A stretch of 64,000 nucleotides of DNA from Diphasiastrum complanatum (GCA_029204225.1 CM055096.1:72793349-72857348), one strand, 5' to 3'. Positions 32,680 to 44,477 are shown, counted from the first letter of the stretch. The notes: generated from the sequence alone by a model not told the origin. Program-made: numbers and translations.

Positions 32680-33180
32680 ATGTATACGAGACAAACTGAC
32701 ACACACTTAGTTGTACACCACCAGAAAGGATCGAGAGCTTTCCGCATGTGCAAGCAGAGGCTGAAGGGACGCAACTTTATGGCATTCTGTTATGCACTCT
32801 GCACAAATAATCAGCAGCGACGATGCAAAATAGCAGCAATGCAGATTCCTTCACATCAAATGGTTCCGCCATCGCCATCGCCATCGCCATCGCCATATCT
32901 CGCCAGCCAATTCTTGAAGCTTTTCCTGCAGGAGCTCCCTCTGCTGCAGACAGGCGTCTGCGGCAGACTGGTTGAGAGCCGGCAACTGGCGTTGATATTT
33001 TTGCTTTCGTGGGCCAAAGGCAGTGGCAACTTGGATGTGCCGCTTATGATGATCGTCGGCAGCCTTGTTATCGACGCAATCGCTTTATGGAAAGGTGGCA
33101 GACAGGTTGTCCATAGCTGTGTATATTTTACCTACCGCCACCGTATCTTATCATATTCATTAGCACGCAGACGGTCGTAG
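32680..33180 (+). CDS. Doubtful hypothetical ORF with SPSP repeat
   Basis: A 166-codon open frame, less AT-rich than its surroundings, with a CCATCG hexamer repeat (32,867-32,897) encoding PSPSPSPSP. LASQFLKLFLQELPLLQTG and a hydrophobic stretch (LDVPLMMIVGSLVIDAIALW) follow. I recognise no family. It could be a first exon, part of an organelle-targeted product, or chance. Confidence 0.25.
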   Translation: MYTRQTDTHLVVHHQKGSRAFRMCKQRLKGRNFMAFCYALCTNNQQRRCKIAAMQIPSHQMVPPSPSPSPSPYLASQFLKLFLQELPLLQTGVCGRLVESRQLALIFLLSWAKGSGNLDVPLMMIVGSLVIDAIALWKGGRQVVHSCVYFTYRHRILSYSLARRRS

Positions 33181-33476
33181 CACGCCGAATACTGATTTCA
33201 CCTATTAAAAAAAAAAACCCAATACGCACCCCATTTTTTAAAATTAATGCCACCTTAAGGAATTTTGATGAGATCTTGGACTTATTCTTGATAGCCACTA
33301 CTAATCTCCCAAGCATTGCCATGGAGCGGAGTTTGAGAATGGACCCCCTTTTTTTATTTAGGTTAATAGTGGTTTGAGAGGGTGGGTAGAAAGAGGAAAT
33401 ATCCTGATGCATTTATTCATAGAAAAAACTAGTAGGTACATTGATGAAAAAGATATATACACCCGGAAGGGGAAGT
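33181..33476. other. Short spacer, no feature seen
   Basis: Contains A- and T-runs and no supported gene. It lies 3' of the minus-strand endonuclease ORF. Confidence 0.4.
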
Positions 33477-34665
33477 TTAAGCAAAAGTAAACTCAAACAA
33501 GAGCGAAGCTTGCAGTAAAGCTAAGATTAATTCAAATCTTTGCATTAAAAATAAAAGTGCATAAACTATGATGATGTCAGTGGGAGTCCTGCCAACTGAC
33601 TGCAACAGATCAGAAAAGTGAAGAGGTGGTGAGTCGGCTAATGAAGGGAGATGAGAAGTAGCAGACCTAGCCACTGTCGCCCGTTGCAGGATTGATAGGG
33701 CCTGAGCACTTTGCAGGGCAATGGAAATACGTTGTTTGAAAAAAGCCAGGAGAATAGAACTAGGAATACCTTGACGCTCTGCCGCTTGATGAGAACACAT
33801 GCGAAGAAAATCCTCAAAGCGTCGATGCAAGGTGCCATAAGTCTCAATTGCCAAGGGAAGGAAAGCATCAGTGGGGTGCCTGTCGGAGTAGTTTTTTTTC
33901 TTCTCTTGTGCTGCCACGCCTGCTGTTTCTCCTAGTGTGAAGGCAGAGCGGGGCAGTAGGTCACCACGCGTGGGATCAACAACAACATCTGCCAAAGTAC
34001 AAAGCCCATCCCGAAAGAGGACAATGTCAACACACCTGCCAGAAGAGTGGGATGCAGTAGAAGGAAGGACATGAGACTGCTCTTTGAGGACATGAAATCC
34101 TCCATCTCTGGCTATAGCAGCCGCTGCATCTCTGACAACATCATGCGTAGCTGTGCGCTCACTCCCAGAAGAACATCGGAGGAGTTGGATAGCAAGAGCA
34201 TCAATAGGGTGACCACAAACACACCTGGAGAGACCCAAGATCGAAGGATGAGGTAGCCCCAAGCGAAGGCGAAGAGCAATGGTGAAGATGGCCGATGACA
34301 ATTGAAAGGAAGGAATGACAGGCCGAGCTGATAGCCAAGTCCCCGCACCTGGACCTACACAAGAAAGAAGTCGAGCTCGATGCAACGCCGAAGGAGCCTC
34401 AGAGAGCATGCTGGAAAGGGTTTGCTTGTGCACGTGCTCCAAGAGGGTCTCTTGCAGGTGATCTGAACTGAAAGTGAGGAGTTGCTCAAAAGGGGGAAGA
34501 CAAGCTTGGGAAGAGAGGGAGAGCAGCTCTCGTGCAACGATGAGGAGGTGCTGGAAAGGCAGAGAACCGCTATCCATATGAGCAATGCAATCTGCCAAGA
34601 GAGGGCGAAAGCCAGAAAGGAACCAAGAAGACAAAGCAGGGGCGACAAGAGCCCAACTATAAAGA
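33477..34665 (-). CDS. RT-associated ORF with PD-(D/E)XK-like endonuclease
   Basis: An open frame bounded upstream by a stop near 34,666. The first ATG is at 34,577 (MDSGSLPFQHLL), so the open part before it suggests a fragment of a longer protein. Visible blocks are ARLLSCVGPGAGTWLSARPV, FTIALRLRLGLPHPS, a CxC zinc-like element (SRCVCGHPIDALAIQLLRC), THDVVRDAAAAIARDGGFHV, and the nuclease-like GRCVDIVLF...LADVVVDPTRGD. Downstream are a lysine cluster (AQEKKKNYSDRH) and FLPLAIETYGTLHRRFEDFL. This set is what I know from the C-terminal part of RT-bearing ORFs with a restriction-like endonuclease, probably non-LTR retrotransposons. No RT motif is present here. The frame is unbroken over nearly 400 codons. 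Confidence 0.6.
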
Positions 34666-34749
34666 CCCTAAAGGATTGCTCCTAAGATGAGGATAGGAGA
34701 ACACAATAAGAGAGACTATGGAGCCAAACCACCCAACCAATCCTAGATC

Positions 34750-35134
34750 AAACCTGGATCTAGCCCCCAAGCCATGTTATGTGAAGCAAGAGGAGAAGAG
34801 AGAAACTAGTAACGTAAACCCAATATGTTGACGGGAGAATTCCTACCTTATTATATAGAGAGTAGAGTCATGTGCATGAAACCATGCAACCCCCATCAGG
34901 TCAACTGTAAATAGATCGCATCTCTTCATACAGTCCTCCTGCCTATATCCGTCACACGTAGATGCAATACTCCATATGTCTCAATTAGAGTGTCTAGGTC
35001 CTCTCAAGGTTATTAGTCACAAACTGGCCTTGACATGGAATTAAATCATGGTGTGACCAACAATCTCGAATACTAGAGGGCTGGTGTACCATATTAGGAC
35101 TATTCCAGGTCCTTAACCGAATATGGCCATAACA
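34750..35134 (-). mobile_element. Putative LTR remnant with PPT
   Basis: On the minus strand TTTAAGGAGGGAAGAA (35,150-35,135) is followed by TGTTATGGCCATATTCGG, which has the form of a PPT plus LTR start. A TATATAA box lies inside (plus strand TTATATAG near 34,851-34,858). The right-hand partner and LTR end were not found. The small frame at 34,994-35,200 crosses the PPT and is not a gene. Confidence 0.45.
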
Positions 35135-35150
35135 TTCTTCCCTCCTTAAA

Positions 35151-37859
35151 CTGCTTCTATTTTTAGAAGCTCCTACAGGAACAGTTCCTTTAACTTTCAA
35201 TAATAACTGAGAAAATCATTATCCTTAGTCTGACTTTCATATCAAACAAGTACTCTAAAAAAAACTATTTCCAATCGTTAATCTCTGCTCTGGAGTACAA
35301 ACCCTGGTTTGACAAGTACACTAAGAGATATATTTTCTCAACTGGGTTACACTCAACATAAGTTAATAACATCGCCTTCATGTCACTATGACCCAGTACA
35401 TAAACACATATTTATCTAGCAAATTCCTCCAGAACCCACATATGTTACTCATATATCTCATTGAGAATCTTGTAAGTCAGCTACAAAAGATTTTCTATTT
35501 CTCATGAGTAAATAACATATCTAGAAAATATCTGAGACGAATTAAATTCACACTCAACAGTTTTCCAATCCAAATTCCTCTAATAGCATAATTTCTTCCA
35601 CTCAATCAACCCTTTTCTGATCCTAGTACTAAAACTAAGATTAGATTGATCCAATACATAACTCTCAGACTTAAATTCTGATCAAATTTACTCGTATTCC
35701 AATCAGAATGGAATTAGTAACCTTTGACCTTTCACTGTACTACTTGTAGATAATGATTCAAATATCAAACTTGTTCTAGTTCCAGATTGTCCACACAATC
35801 CCTAGATAATTCCTCTTTTTTTGAAAAGTTCCAATTAGGTATCTTACTCTGAATTTATCCAAAATTACTTTCAGACCAAATCTCATTTCTATACCACAGT
35901 TGGTTCTCTTCTAAGAACTATGCAACTTACAGATTTCCAAATAGAATTTTATCCCACCACTTCACCCCTCCTTTTAATGAAATTATAAATTTCAATAAAA
36001 AATAACTGGAAAGATGATATATGAGAATATCTAAACACATGAAAAAGTCAATAATAAGTGCATCCACAAAAAGATTTACTCTATTACAAACAAGACTTTT
36101 CCTTCAAATATTTTCAACCTGAGTGATAAAAATTACCATTCTATCGAAATCCATTTATGCAAAAAGAGATATTCTAGGTTTAAGAAATTGAAACACTTTA
36201 ACCTTAGAATTTATTCAATTTCAAGTCTATTCAACCAAGTAGTCACTTATGACATAACAATCTTTCAGAAGAATAACTTTATGCTGGAAAGAAGCATATA
36301 AACCAGTCTGATGTCTATATTCGAGAAATTACTAAGAAGCAAAGGATTAATTAAGAAAGTGAGAAATAGATTTGAGGGCCTCTGATTTTGTAAATAATGA
36401 GATACCACATTGGGATCTAGATTAAACCTCAAAATTTCCCAAAATTTCCCACATTTGATCAAACGGTTTTATTTTTTTCCATATCACGACTAGGTACTAA
36501 ACACACCATTGATCATCAGATATTTACAGTCCTAGAATTCTCTTCACAAAATTACTGATGTCCCATACCATCAGCTTTTCCTTCCAAAAAATCCTTAACC
36601 GTCTTATCTGATACTCTAGAGATTCATTGATCATCTAGCTATCCTATAATCCATATAGGATATTATCTTTTGTTTCCAAAACACTGGAGAATTCATTTAT
36701 TCGGATGACTGGCATGCCCATCAGATGGATACCACAAATCCACATCTGATCTTGTGATTTAAACAAAAGAATTAACATGCTTAGATATTACATCCTGGTC
36801 CTTTCTGGTTAATGATAAGTTTCAAACCCCTACTAATGCATCAAATCTAGGGACAAGCTTATGTCAACTAATAGATCAATGGTACTCCACATATCATATT
36901 CCACTTCTAACATCACAATTGACATCCAAAATTGTGGATAACTCAATGGTTACAAAGATATCAGTTACGAATTCAACTGAATGAATTCTATCCAGGAAAT
37001 TAATAATCGGTATTAAGCAATTATTTATTGAGATTAACCTAAAATCCTAACTGCGAAATACATTTCCCGATCACACTTACTACCTCTGATGTCCACTCTT
37101 CTTCCCTCATTAGAATTTTCAGTTTCTTGAAAATCTATTCAGCTCTCTGAAAATCTATTCAGCTAAGGTACTAAGAAGACATAATGACATTAGTAAATGT
37201 TTTAAAATTAATTATTGTAGGAAAAAATCTAAAACAATTTCATTTCTATCATCTACCTGGGCTGAATTACCGATATACAAAAATCAACTACTAGTAAAAA
37301 AACACTAGTAATATGATCTTTTGAATATAATTCACCATAGGATTTAACTGGAAATGAAATCAATTTTTTTTATTAATTCCTATTATTATAATTTTCCAAT
37401 AAAACTGGACTGTTCTTTCTTTTCACTTACTAGCTTAAGAATTACTTTGTTAGAATTATCTGTGATTAATGAAAAATTCATAAAATTTGGATTCGGGTAT
37501 TTTCTATCTTGTATTCACGCTACAAATAATTTTGTCGATTAAAAAATTACCTCCAAATACTATGATATTTATTCCATTAATTATTTAACAAGTATTTCAA
37601 AAACTTTGGTTTGTTCAATCTTAATGATAGAAAAGTCATCAAAAACTACAATAACCAACTGATCGGTGTTCTACCGATTTGAAAAGAAAAAAAAACCAAA
37701 CACAACTTAACTTCATGTCTTGGGAGTATCAATACTCTAGAGTTAAATGGTTTAAAATGCATAATACCAAGGAATTGAGTTCCTATACCGGGTATATGCC
37801 TGAGAACTGTACCACTCATTCGTTCCATCAAAATCAGCTTCGAAAAAAATTCTTACTGG
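35151..37859. other. AT-rich region without recognisable genes
   Basis: About 2.7 kb on the internal side of the putative LTR. It could be a heavily decayed retroelement interior, but translation of several stretches gave no domain. A small local duplication (GAAAATCTATTCAGCT twice) lies at 37,130-37,165. Confidence 0.45.
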
Positions 37860-38046
37860 AAACCGATTAATATCGAATAATGGTACTCAAGTTTCACAAA
37901 ATCTGGGCTTACATTACTGTTAGTCGGCGTATGACGACATGCAGATTTTCCATGGAGAAGTCGACAATTTGGTGTCAATGTCCGCCGATTTGTCGGCTGT
38001 TCAGAGAATGTCAGAGAAGGGTTGCATGAGTTCACCATCTCTAACA
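37860..38046 (-). mobile_element. Copia LTR start, same family as solo LTR at 59.9 kb
   Basis: On the minus strand TGTTAGAGATGGTGAACTC begins right after an AGGGAG purine tract at the end of copia RNase H. Its first ~90 bp match 59,856-59,945 in opposite orientation (ACTCATGCAACCCTTCTCTG). Beyond that the two copies diverge. Confidence 0.65.
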
Positions 38047-38440
38047 CTCCCTCTTGAATGATGCAACATTTTCTTTTATCCAATTCCAATCGATTTTTTG
38101 TGTTTTTTAAATAGTGATTTTTTCAGCGGCTTGGTCAGTAGATCTGCAATCATATCTTCCGATTTTATGTATTCGACACAGAGCTCTCCTTTCGAGATCA
38201 AATCTCGAACATGATGGTATGTATATGCGTGGTTTTTTAATGTAAAACCGGATCCTGGGCTAAAAAAATAGCACTCTGAGAATCCATCTTCATGATAGAA
38301 GGGTCCTGATGTGGTATGTCAATCCCTTTCGGCATCATCTTCAACCATATCACCTCATTTGCCACCTTTGAAGCTGTCACATACTCAGCTTCGCATGAGG
38401 ACAGTAGCTACGAGTGTCTGTTTTTTGCAGGTCCAACTGA
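38047..38440 (-). pseudogene. Copia RNase H C-terminal remnant
   Basis: The minus strand reads SSCEAEYVTASKVANEVIW, then IDIPHQDPSIMKMDSQSAIF, and ends near LTKPLKKSLFKKHKKSI. Several stops and at least one frameshift are present. The amino-terminal part of the element is missing. Confidence 0.75.
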
Positions 38441-38889
38441 TTACAACTGTTACGGACTTGCTGTCGTTAGGGGAAATATGGGCTCAAAATGGGCCCTTTA
38501 AGAAATTTCACTTTAGAGAGAGATTACGTAGAGAGAGAATGCGAACCGGTAACTTCTGGTCGTCGTTTTCTGAGTTTTTGGCCTTGTCCGATGTGTAGCT
38601 ACTATGGTTAACTTCAGACAATAGTTAGTTAAGTATGAGATGTAATAACTTCTCTTCATGCTCATTCCAAAATTTGGGACAAGAGCTTTAAGACTGAAAA
38701 TCTTGGTGTGCTCAATGCAAAAATTGAAGCAAGAGTAGCAGAACTTTTGAAATCACGGTATGCTTATAGTGAAATATGAGACGGGACTATTTTTCAACGC
38801 GACATAAACATTACAAAAGTAAGGTATGCTAGATCTATTCATGTTGATTTACTGTAGTATGAAGCATTTACGGATTGTAGCTTTTAACA
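38441..38889. other. Spacer, no feature seen
   Basis: Upstream of the transposase-like frame. I looked for a terminal inverted repeat matching 42.7-44.1 kb and did not see one. Confidence 0.35.
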
Positions 38890-41165
38890 ATGGCAATGTT
38901 CCATTTGCATGTTGCTCTTTTTATGGAATGCACTCCAATTATTAAGAAAAATTCCAAAGTTGTAGAGAATGCTACTGCAATAGTTAGAGAATTGAGAATG
39001 AATAATCATATGAATATAGATTTGTGGGTGGATGGATCAATTTATCTTAACGATTCAGCTACCAATTTGTGTCCAAATTTTAAGTCCGTAACTCATCTTC
39101 TCATATTTGTATGTGAAGAAAATAGCAGATTACTTGGATATTGTCAAAGGTTGCGTGATATTGGCATATCTTGTCTTAATCAGCAATTACAGTTTGCTAA
39201 TCAACAATTGCAACGTGCAAATCAACAATTGCTTTATTATGTGCAATACACTAGTGCTGAAAACAATGCACTCAAGAATGCTATGTCAGAGTTGAATGCT
39301 ACAGTTACTACTCTTCGGCGATCAAACCAAGAAATGTTAGAATCCATGGAAAAGTTGCGATCCGAGAGTTTAAAATCTGTTGTTGATATAAAAGTTATCA
39401 AAAAGACAATGATGAAGAGAAAAAGAAAGAGAGTACCGATGAAGAATATTGACGACTTATCTACACATAGCGACAATCAAACAAAAAATTCGAACATTCA
39501 AGTATGTTTTCATATAAACTGTTTATTTGATTTGTATATGTCATTTAAGTTTGATTTGCACTTGATAACATGGATTATTTATTTATTAAACATAATATGA
39601 GTTTCATATGTTTGTTGCAGATCATGTTTGGTGGCAAAGAACTATTTAACAGATCGTTCATGCATTGGATCATCTTTAAGTCATGTTTTACCAAAAAAGG
39701 AAATGATGAAAAATGCTCGGTTTGAAAAAATGAAAAATGAAAAATGAAATTGCAGAGACTGTTTTGATTAAGATTCAATTATACTTTTACAATAATATTT
39801 TCCTTGATATTGAAAATGTTCTAACATTATTCGATTCTATAAACTAGACCAACATCAAGTAGATGGAAAGATCATCATGAACAAAATTTCAGATATAGAT
39901 GATTGAATGTTTAGTGTTCAATCGGAAAATCACATATGGTGGTTGGCGGCATTCCAGGTATACATTTCAATTTTCATTTAGAGTATCGTTATTAACATTT
40001 CATACCTTGCCATTTTTTTTTGACATGTCATGAATTACTTGCTTCTCTACAGGTCTTGAAAGAGGGCCATAAAATACTTTCATGGATATTTTCAAGAACA
40101 AATTATGGTGAGATTATAAAGAGACATTTGGAGGGTGAGAAATTTACAGTAAAAAATCATGGAAGTTTTCAAATTCAATGGCACCTTGCAGATTTGAAAA
40201 CATAAAATGTATGTATAATGTCTCTCATTGGGCAACATCAAAGCATCCATGTCTTTATTGCATGAAGGATTGCTACAATATGAATTTGGGATGATCAACA
40301 ACATGAGAAGCTGAAGATCCAAATATGAAAAGTGTTTTGCCAATTCCATTATAAAATGTTCACATATGCACATTGCATGCTGAGGTTCGTATTATTGAAA
40401 AACTTATTTACCTACATATTTTCCTACCATGGAATCATAAACCGGAGTTTGTGGCTAAAGCAGCAATTAGGAGGTTGGAATTAGTTCTGTCAAATGCAGG
40501 ACTACATAAAGGGAATGTCACTACTGAAAAAAGTGACAGACTCTTCGAAATAAAAGAAAACGTTCCTAATAAGCCATCAATTGGAGGTTCTAAAGTAAGA
40601 AGATTCTTATCCAATCACACATGCAAAGAATCAAGTGTCAGATACGAAATTTGGAGAGAAATTGTTCAAGCCACATGAATACTGGAAGGAAGTAATCGAG
40701 TGGAAAAGGGACAAGTGTGGACCAACTTAGACAAACTCATAGGTATAATCAGGAAAGAAAACCTATCATCAAAAGATATGAGGACTTTGCAAAATCATTG
40801 CACTACATTTGTAAAATCTGTACATGATTGTTGGGGAAAAGACAACATTACACATTACATGGCATTAATCTATATTATTATCTTGTACTTATCTCATTCA
40901 GGCTTATATTTTTTTCTATTGATGTAACTAATAAAAACTCTTGTTTGCAGCACATCCTTCTTCATCATGCAACTTATTTTGCAAAGGAATATGGGAGCTT
41001 AAGTATCTATCTGGTCATCACAAGGCATGGAAAAATCTCATTGGCAAGCAAGAGGAACATTTCATAGAGCTACAAATCATGGAGGACACACTTCAAGAAA
41101 TAAATATTTAGTTCAACTTTTTCAGTGGTTTTACAGAACACAATTTAGATATCAAGCTAAAAACT
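38890..41165 (+). pseudogene. Spliced transposase-like gene, decayed
   Basis: The first exon, ATG at 38,890, has a beta/alpha-like start (MAMFHLHVALFMECTPIIKK), a Gln/Asn-rich repeat (NQQLQFANQQLQRANQQLL) and a coiled coil (ENNALKNAMSELNATVTTLR), ending in a basic tract (KKTMMKRKRKRVP). Probable GT-AG introns lie at 39,502-39,620, 39,958-40,052 and about 40,885-40,950. Later exons read KILSWIFSRTNYGEIIKRHL and GSFQIQWHLADLKT followed by a region with paired cysteines (frame-shifted). They continue LYYYL, HILLHHATYFAKEYGSLSIY and, frame-shifted, ATNHGGHTSRN with FQWFYRTQF. Stops occur after 40,200. The ADLK ... Cys pair ... yGSL ... hGG layout recalls transposase-like proteins of unclear class in fungi and cnidarians. 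That is from memory, and the superfamily is not assigned. Confidence 0.4.
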
Positions 41166-41256
41166 CGCCAAATGTTACAATTTTTTGAAAGGCATTCAAA
41201 TTCATTACAAAAGAGAGATCCTTGTAATATATCAAAAATTTATTACAAAAAATTGT

Positions 41257-42560
41257 TTAATTATCATCATCATCCTCTTCAAAATTCAGACGGATGGTAT
41301 TGTCACGAAGGAATAATCTCCTTTCATATGGATCCAAAAATTCTAAATTTTTTCTTTTGCTCATATCAATGTAACTCGAATAAAGGGCCATTGCAGATGA
41401 TCTTTTTGTAGTCTCATTGGGAGTATAACCCAATATTTTAATAGCCAAATCTCTTTTCACAAAAATTATTTTATATGTTCCTCTTGCGTACTTATGGCCT
41501 CCTAAACAAACTGATAATAATTTGATGGCCATAATGACAATGGTAGCATATGGATTAAAAGATAAATTATATATACAAATCTCATTATTTTGAAAGTTTT
41601 TCAAATAATGAGATAGAGACACATCATTTCTCCCGGCTGATACACCTCGAACGCCTGCATGTCTCATACCAAAGGCATCTATTTCAATAGCATCATATAA
41701 ACAAGTAAAGAAATTAAATTTAGAATGATACATAACACTGCAAACTCATACTTTAACACAATGTTTGAAATAAGAAAATTGAGCAATAGCAATACCAATA
41801 TAATATCTACGTACCGAATCATAATCATCGTATTCAACTACCTTTGCTCTGCTAATGTCATGTCTTTACATTTCTAGAGGGGATATACCGAGTCCTTGGG
41901 GGATATTTTTTTTGGAATTCCGAAAATTTCAAGTTTTTTCATAGGCTTTAGATTTTTCAATCATGGCCTCCAAGGCCTCATTGCCAGATTTCCAATTGCC
42001 ATCTTTATCATAGTCTATCTCACTTTCAAGGTCATCATATGTGTAATCAACAATGTCAGAAAATTCTGATAAATTTTGTGCAAAAATTGAGAAGATTTTA
42101 TCCTCTCAAATTCAAAACATCTTCTATATCATTAAATGAAATATAACTCTCATTATTTATAAAATATACGGGAATATTGAGTAGAGTTAGTTGATTAACA
42201 GGTGATGTAGGTGGATGAGAATCAGAGATGATTATAGAACGAGACAAAGTTTTCTGATAATCTGAAGCCATAGATGCTCCAACTTCGATCCCTATATCAG
42301 TATCTGCATCATCTGCATCAACTAGAGCAGATGCAGATGTTTCAATCATTGGGAAGAGTAGAAGATTCAATAGACTCATTATCTGAAATTTCAGCAGATA
42401 TGTAAAAGACAAAAGTCATTCCTTTGATTAGAAGGTGATATATCCTTTTGTGGATACCACAATATATATTTCTTTTGAAATAATCATGCAGGTTAGAGTA
42501 TTTTCTATTGTGTTTATGCTTAGAGGATGGTTGGGAATGCACGAGGTCCTGAAAATGAAC
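41257..42560 (-). pseudogene. Convergent unknown gene with acidic tail
   Basis: The minus-strand reading starts near 42,542 (MHSQPSSKHKHNRKYSNLHD) and shifts frame near 42,380 to SASALVDADDADTDIGIEVG. It then passes stops and linkers (VDYTYDDLESEIDYDKDGNW). It ends as a clean 158-codon frame from 41,733: MYHSKFNFFTCLYDAIEIDA, AGVRGVSAGRNDVSLSHYLK, LLSVCLGGHKYARGTYKIIF, VKRDLAIKILGYTPNETTKR, ending NFEEDDDDN. It faces the transposase-like gene tail to tail, about 90 bp apart. I do not recognise the family. It could be the second gene of a two-gene transposon. Confidence 0.35.
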
Positions 42561-42779
42561 GAAACAAAGACTATCTATATCTTGAACAGGAGAATAATCT
42601 GAAAAAAATTATCAAAAAGAGAAAGTAAATTATAACAATTCTCATAAACTAGCTTATTGACATCGAAGGATGCAAAAAAAATACTGAAAAAGTACTCATA
42701 ATTTCTCAGATGGAATGTTATCGACATTAAAAAAACAAAAGTTTGTCATCTGAGGACATGGAGAAACTAGCCATATTGA

Positions 42780-43985
42780 ACCTAATATCGGTTCAACGCG
42801 ACTGAATGATTTCGGTCGAGGACTGAACATAAGTGCGCGTGTTGATCCGATATCGTTTTGATGGGACTAAAATTTTTCGAACGAGCACACGTCAGAAGAG
42901 GCTGATATCGCTTCAGTGCGCATGAATGAATCCAACCGTGTACTGTAGGCGAAGGCGCGCGTCGATTTGATATTGTGAGAGAGAAAGAAAACAAAAAGAC
43001 GGAGTTCAGGATAAAAGATCACGGAATCGAAATATGGAGAGTGGTGCCCATATTTATATCATGTTCCTGTTGATCACAATCATACATTTGTCAAATAGTG
43101 AATTGAGGACTACGACCTATATTTATCCACCAACCAGAGTGAGACATATTTATACCTTCGTCAAAATACATTAAATAGTCTATCACTAGATTCTCTAAAT
43201 CATCATTAGCACTGATCCTAAAATTTGTACCTGCGCCAGAATACATTAAATAGTCTATCACTAGCCTCTCCAAATCATCATTAGCCCCGACTCTAGATTC
43301 TCCGATATCATAAAATAAATATTAAAAAAATATTAAATGGACGTCATTGAAAAATGTGTACAAGAAAAATTATTACAGACTCTCGTCCTATTTAAGCACC
43401 GTAAAGACAAATTTTTTTTTTGAGATAATTGTCCATTCAGAACATTTTCATAAGACAGAGCATTTTGAAAGAGCCGATATTGATTCCACGTGAGAGGAGA
43501 AGTGTCTGACTGGAACAGATCAAGTAAGCACGCGTTGATGCGATACTTTGGTATGGCGAATCGAATATCGGATCAGCATGCCCGTCACAAAAAAAAAAAA
43601 TTCAACTTGGACTTTGCGCAATGATTCGCTATTGGAATGCATTGTGAATCATCAAAGCTTGCTTCGGGAGATTTCTCATACACCCAAAGCTAAAAAAAAA
43701 TCTGCCGAAGCAATCTTTGATGGTTCATAATGCGTTACAATTTTTCAAAGCATCTCAGGTATCGGATCAACGCACCTGGGAGAAGAAAGGGATTTTTCAC
43801 TTGGACTCGAATTGCTATTGCAAGAAAAATAGATTTTTGAAAATTGTCAAAATTATTGGATTGCATTTTGGATTATTAAAGCTTGCTTTGAAATATTTTT
43901 CATACAGTCCAAAGCTAAATAGAATCTATCGAGGCAGCTTTGATCATTCATAGTGCCCTCCAACATCGGTTCAACGTGCAAGAAT
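42780..43985. repeat. Iterated ATATCGGTTCAACGCG-like motif
   Basis: Motif occurrences include AATATCGGTTCAACGCG (about 42,785), GATATCGTTTTGATGGG (42,848), GATATCGCTTCAGTGCG (42,905), GATATTGATTCCACGTG (43,472), AATATCGGATCAGCATG (43,565), GTATCGGATCAACGCAC (43,759) and ACATCGGTTCAACGTGC (43,963). Direct orientation is kept. Clustered degenerate motifs of this size are typical of the subterminal regions of some DNA transposons. Confidence 0.45.
43091..43316 (-). CDS. Small ORF with in-frame 25-codon duplication
   Basis: The minus strand reads from an ATG near 43,316 (MISENLESGANDDLERLVID) and contains NDDLERLVIDYLMY and NDDLENLVIDYLMY 25 codons apart. The underlying DNA repeat is 75 bp (43,166-43,240 and 43,241-43,305). 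The frame ends after RSPQFTI. It may be an upstream exon of the minus-strand gene at 41.3-42.6 kb, or a chance open repeat. Confidence 0.3.
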
Positions 43986-44463
43986 AGCCTCTCTGGTTTA
44001 CACATGCAATATATGCATGTCAATTCGCTATTGAATAAAATAATGGCCGTTGTAATTTTTTGAAATTATGATGATTAATTATAAAAAAAGATTAGTCACG
44101 CGCTGATCTGCTATTGGATAGTAATGACACGAACTAAGCAAAAAACACGAATCCACTATGGTGAAATCCCAATCATAGGAGGAGGTTAGGAAAATCCTCC
44201 ACCACCACCTTGTCCACCACCACCTCCTCCTAGGCCAAGGGGCAAACGAAGAGACCCTTCCTGGCTGAAGGATATCCGGAAGCTACAGAAGACCAAAAAT
44301 CTTCTGGTTTCGAAAGCTCACATATAGAGATCCATTGGACGAGTTACAAAAAGTCTATCTGTAGATGTGAGATGGACTGTAACGGCAATTGAGATGCTGC
44401 ACACCACCTATGAGAATTTCCAAGTGAAATTTTTTTCAGATAGTGTTGTTGCAGCTCGTAACA
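43986..44463 (-). mobile_element. Putative LTR remnant next to poly-G tract
   Basis: On the minus strand a run of 12 G followed by AG (44,477-44,464) precedes TGTTACGAGCTGCAAC, which has the form of a PPT and LTR start. The supposed LTR runs leftwards through a GGTGGTGGTGG-rich stretch. Its far end and partner were not found, so the left boundary is arbitrary. Confidence 0.35.
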
Positions 44464-44477
44464 CTCCCCCCCCCCCC

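Noticed and set aside
33128-33412. Minus-strand frame overlapping the ORF at 32.7-33.2 kb
   Set aside because: Low-complexity, with no domain and no better support than the plus frame.
34112-34648. Overlapping frames in both strands across the endonuclease ORF
   Set aside because: The less AT-rich sequence leaves other frames open. Only the 33,477-34,665 minus frame shows conserved blocks.
35151-37859. Hidden gypsy pol between the LTR-like end and the copia tail
   Set aside because: Translations of several stretches gave no RT, RNase H or integrase motif.
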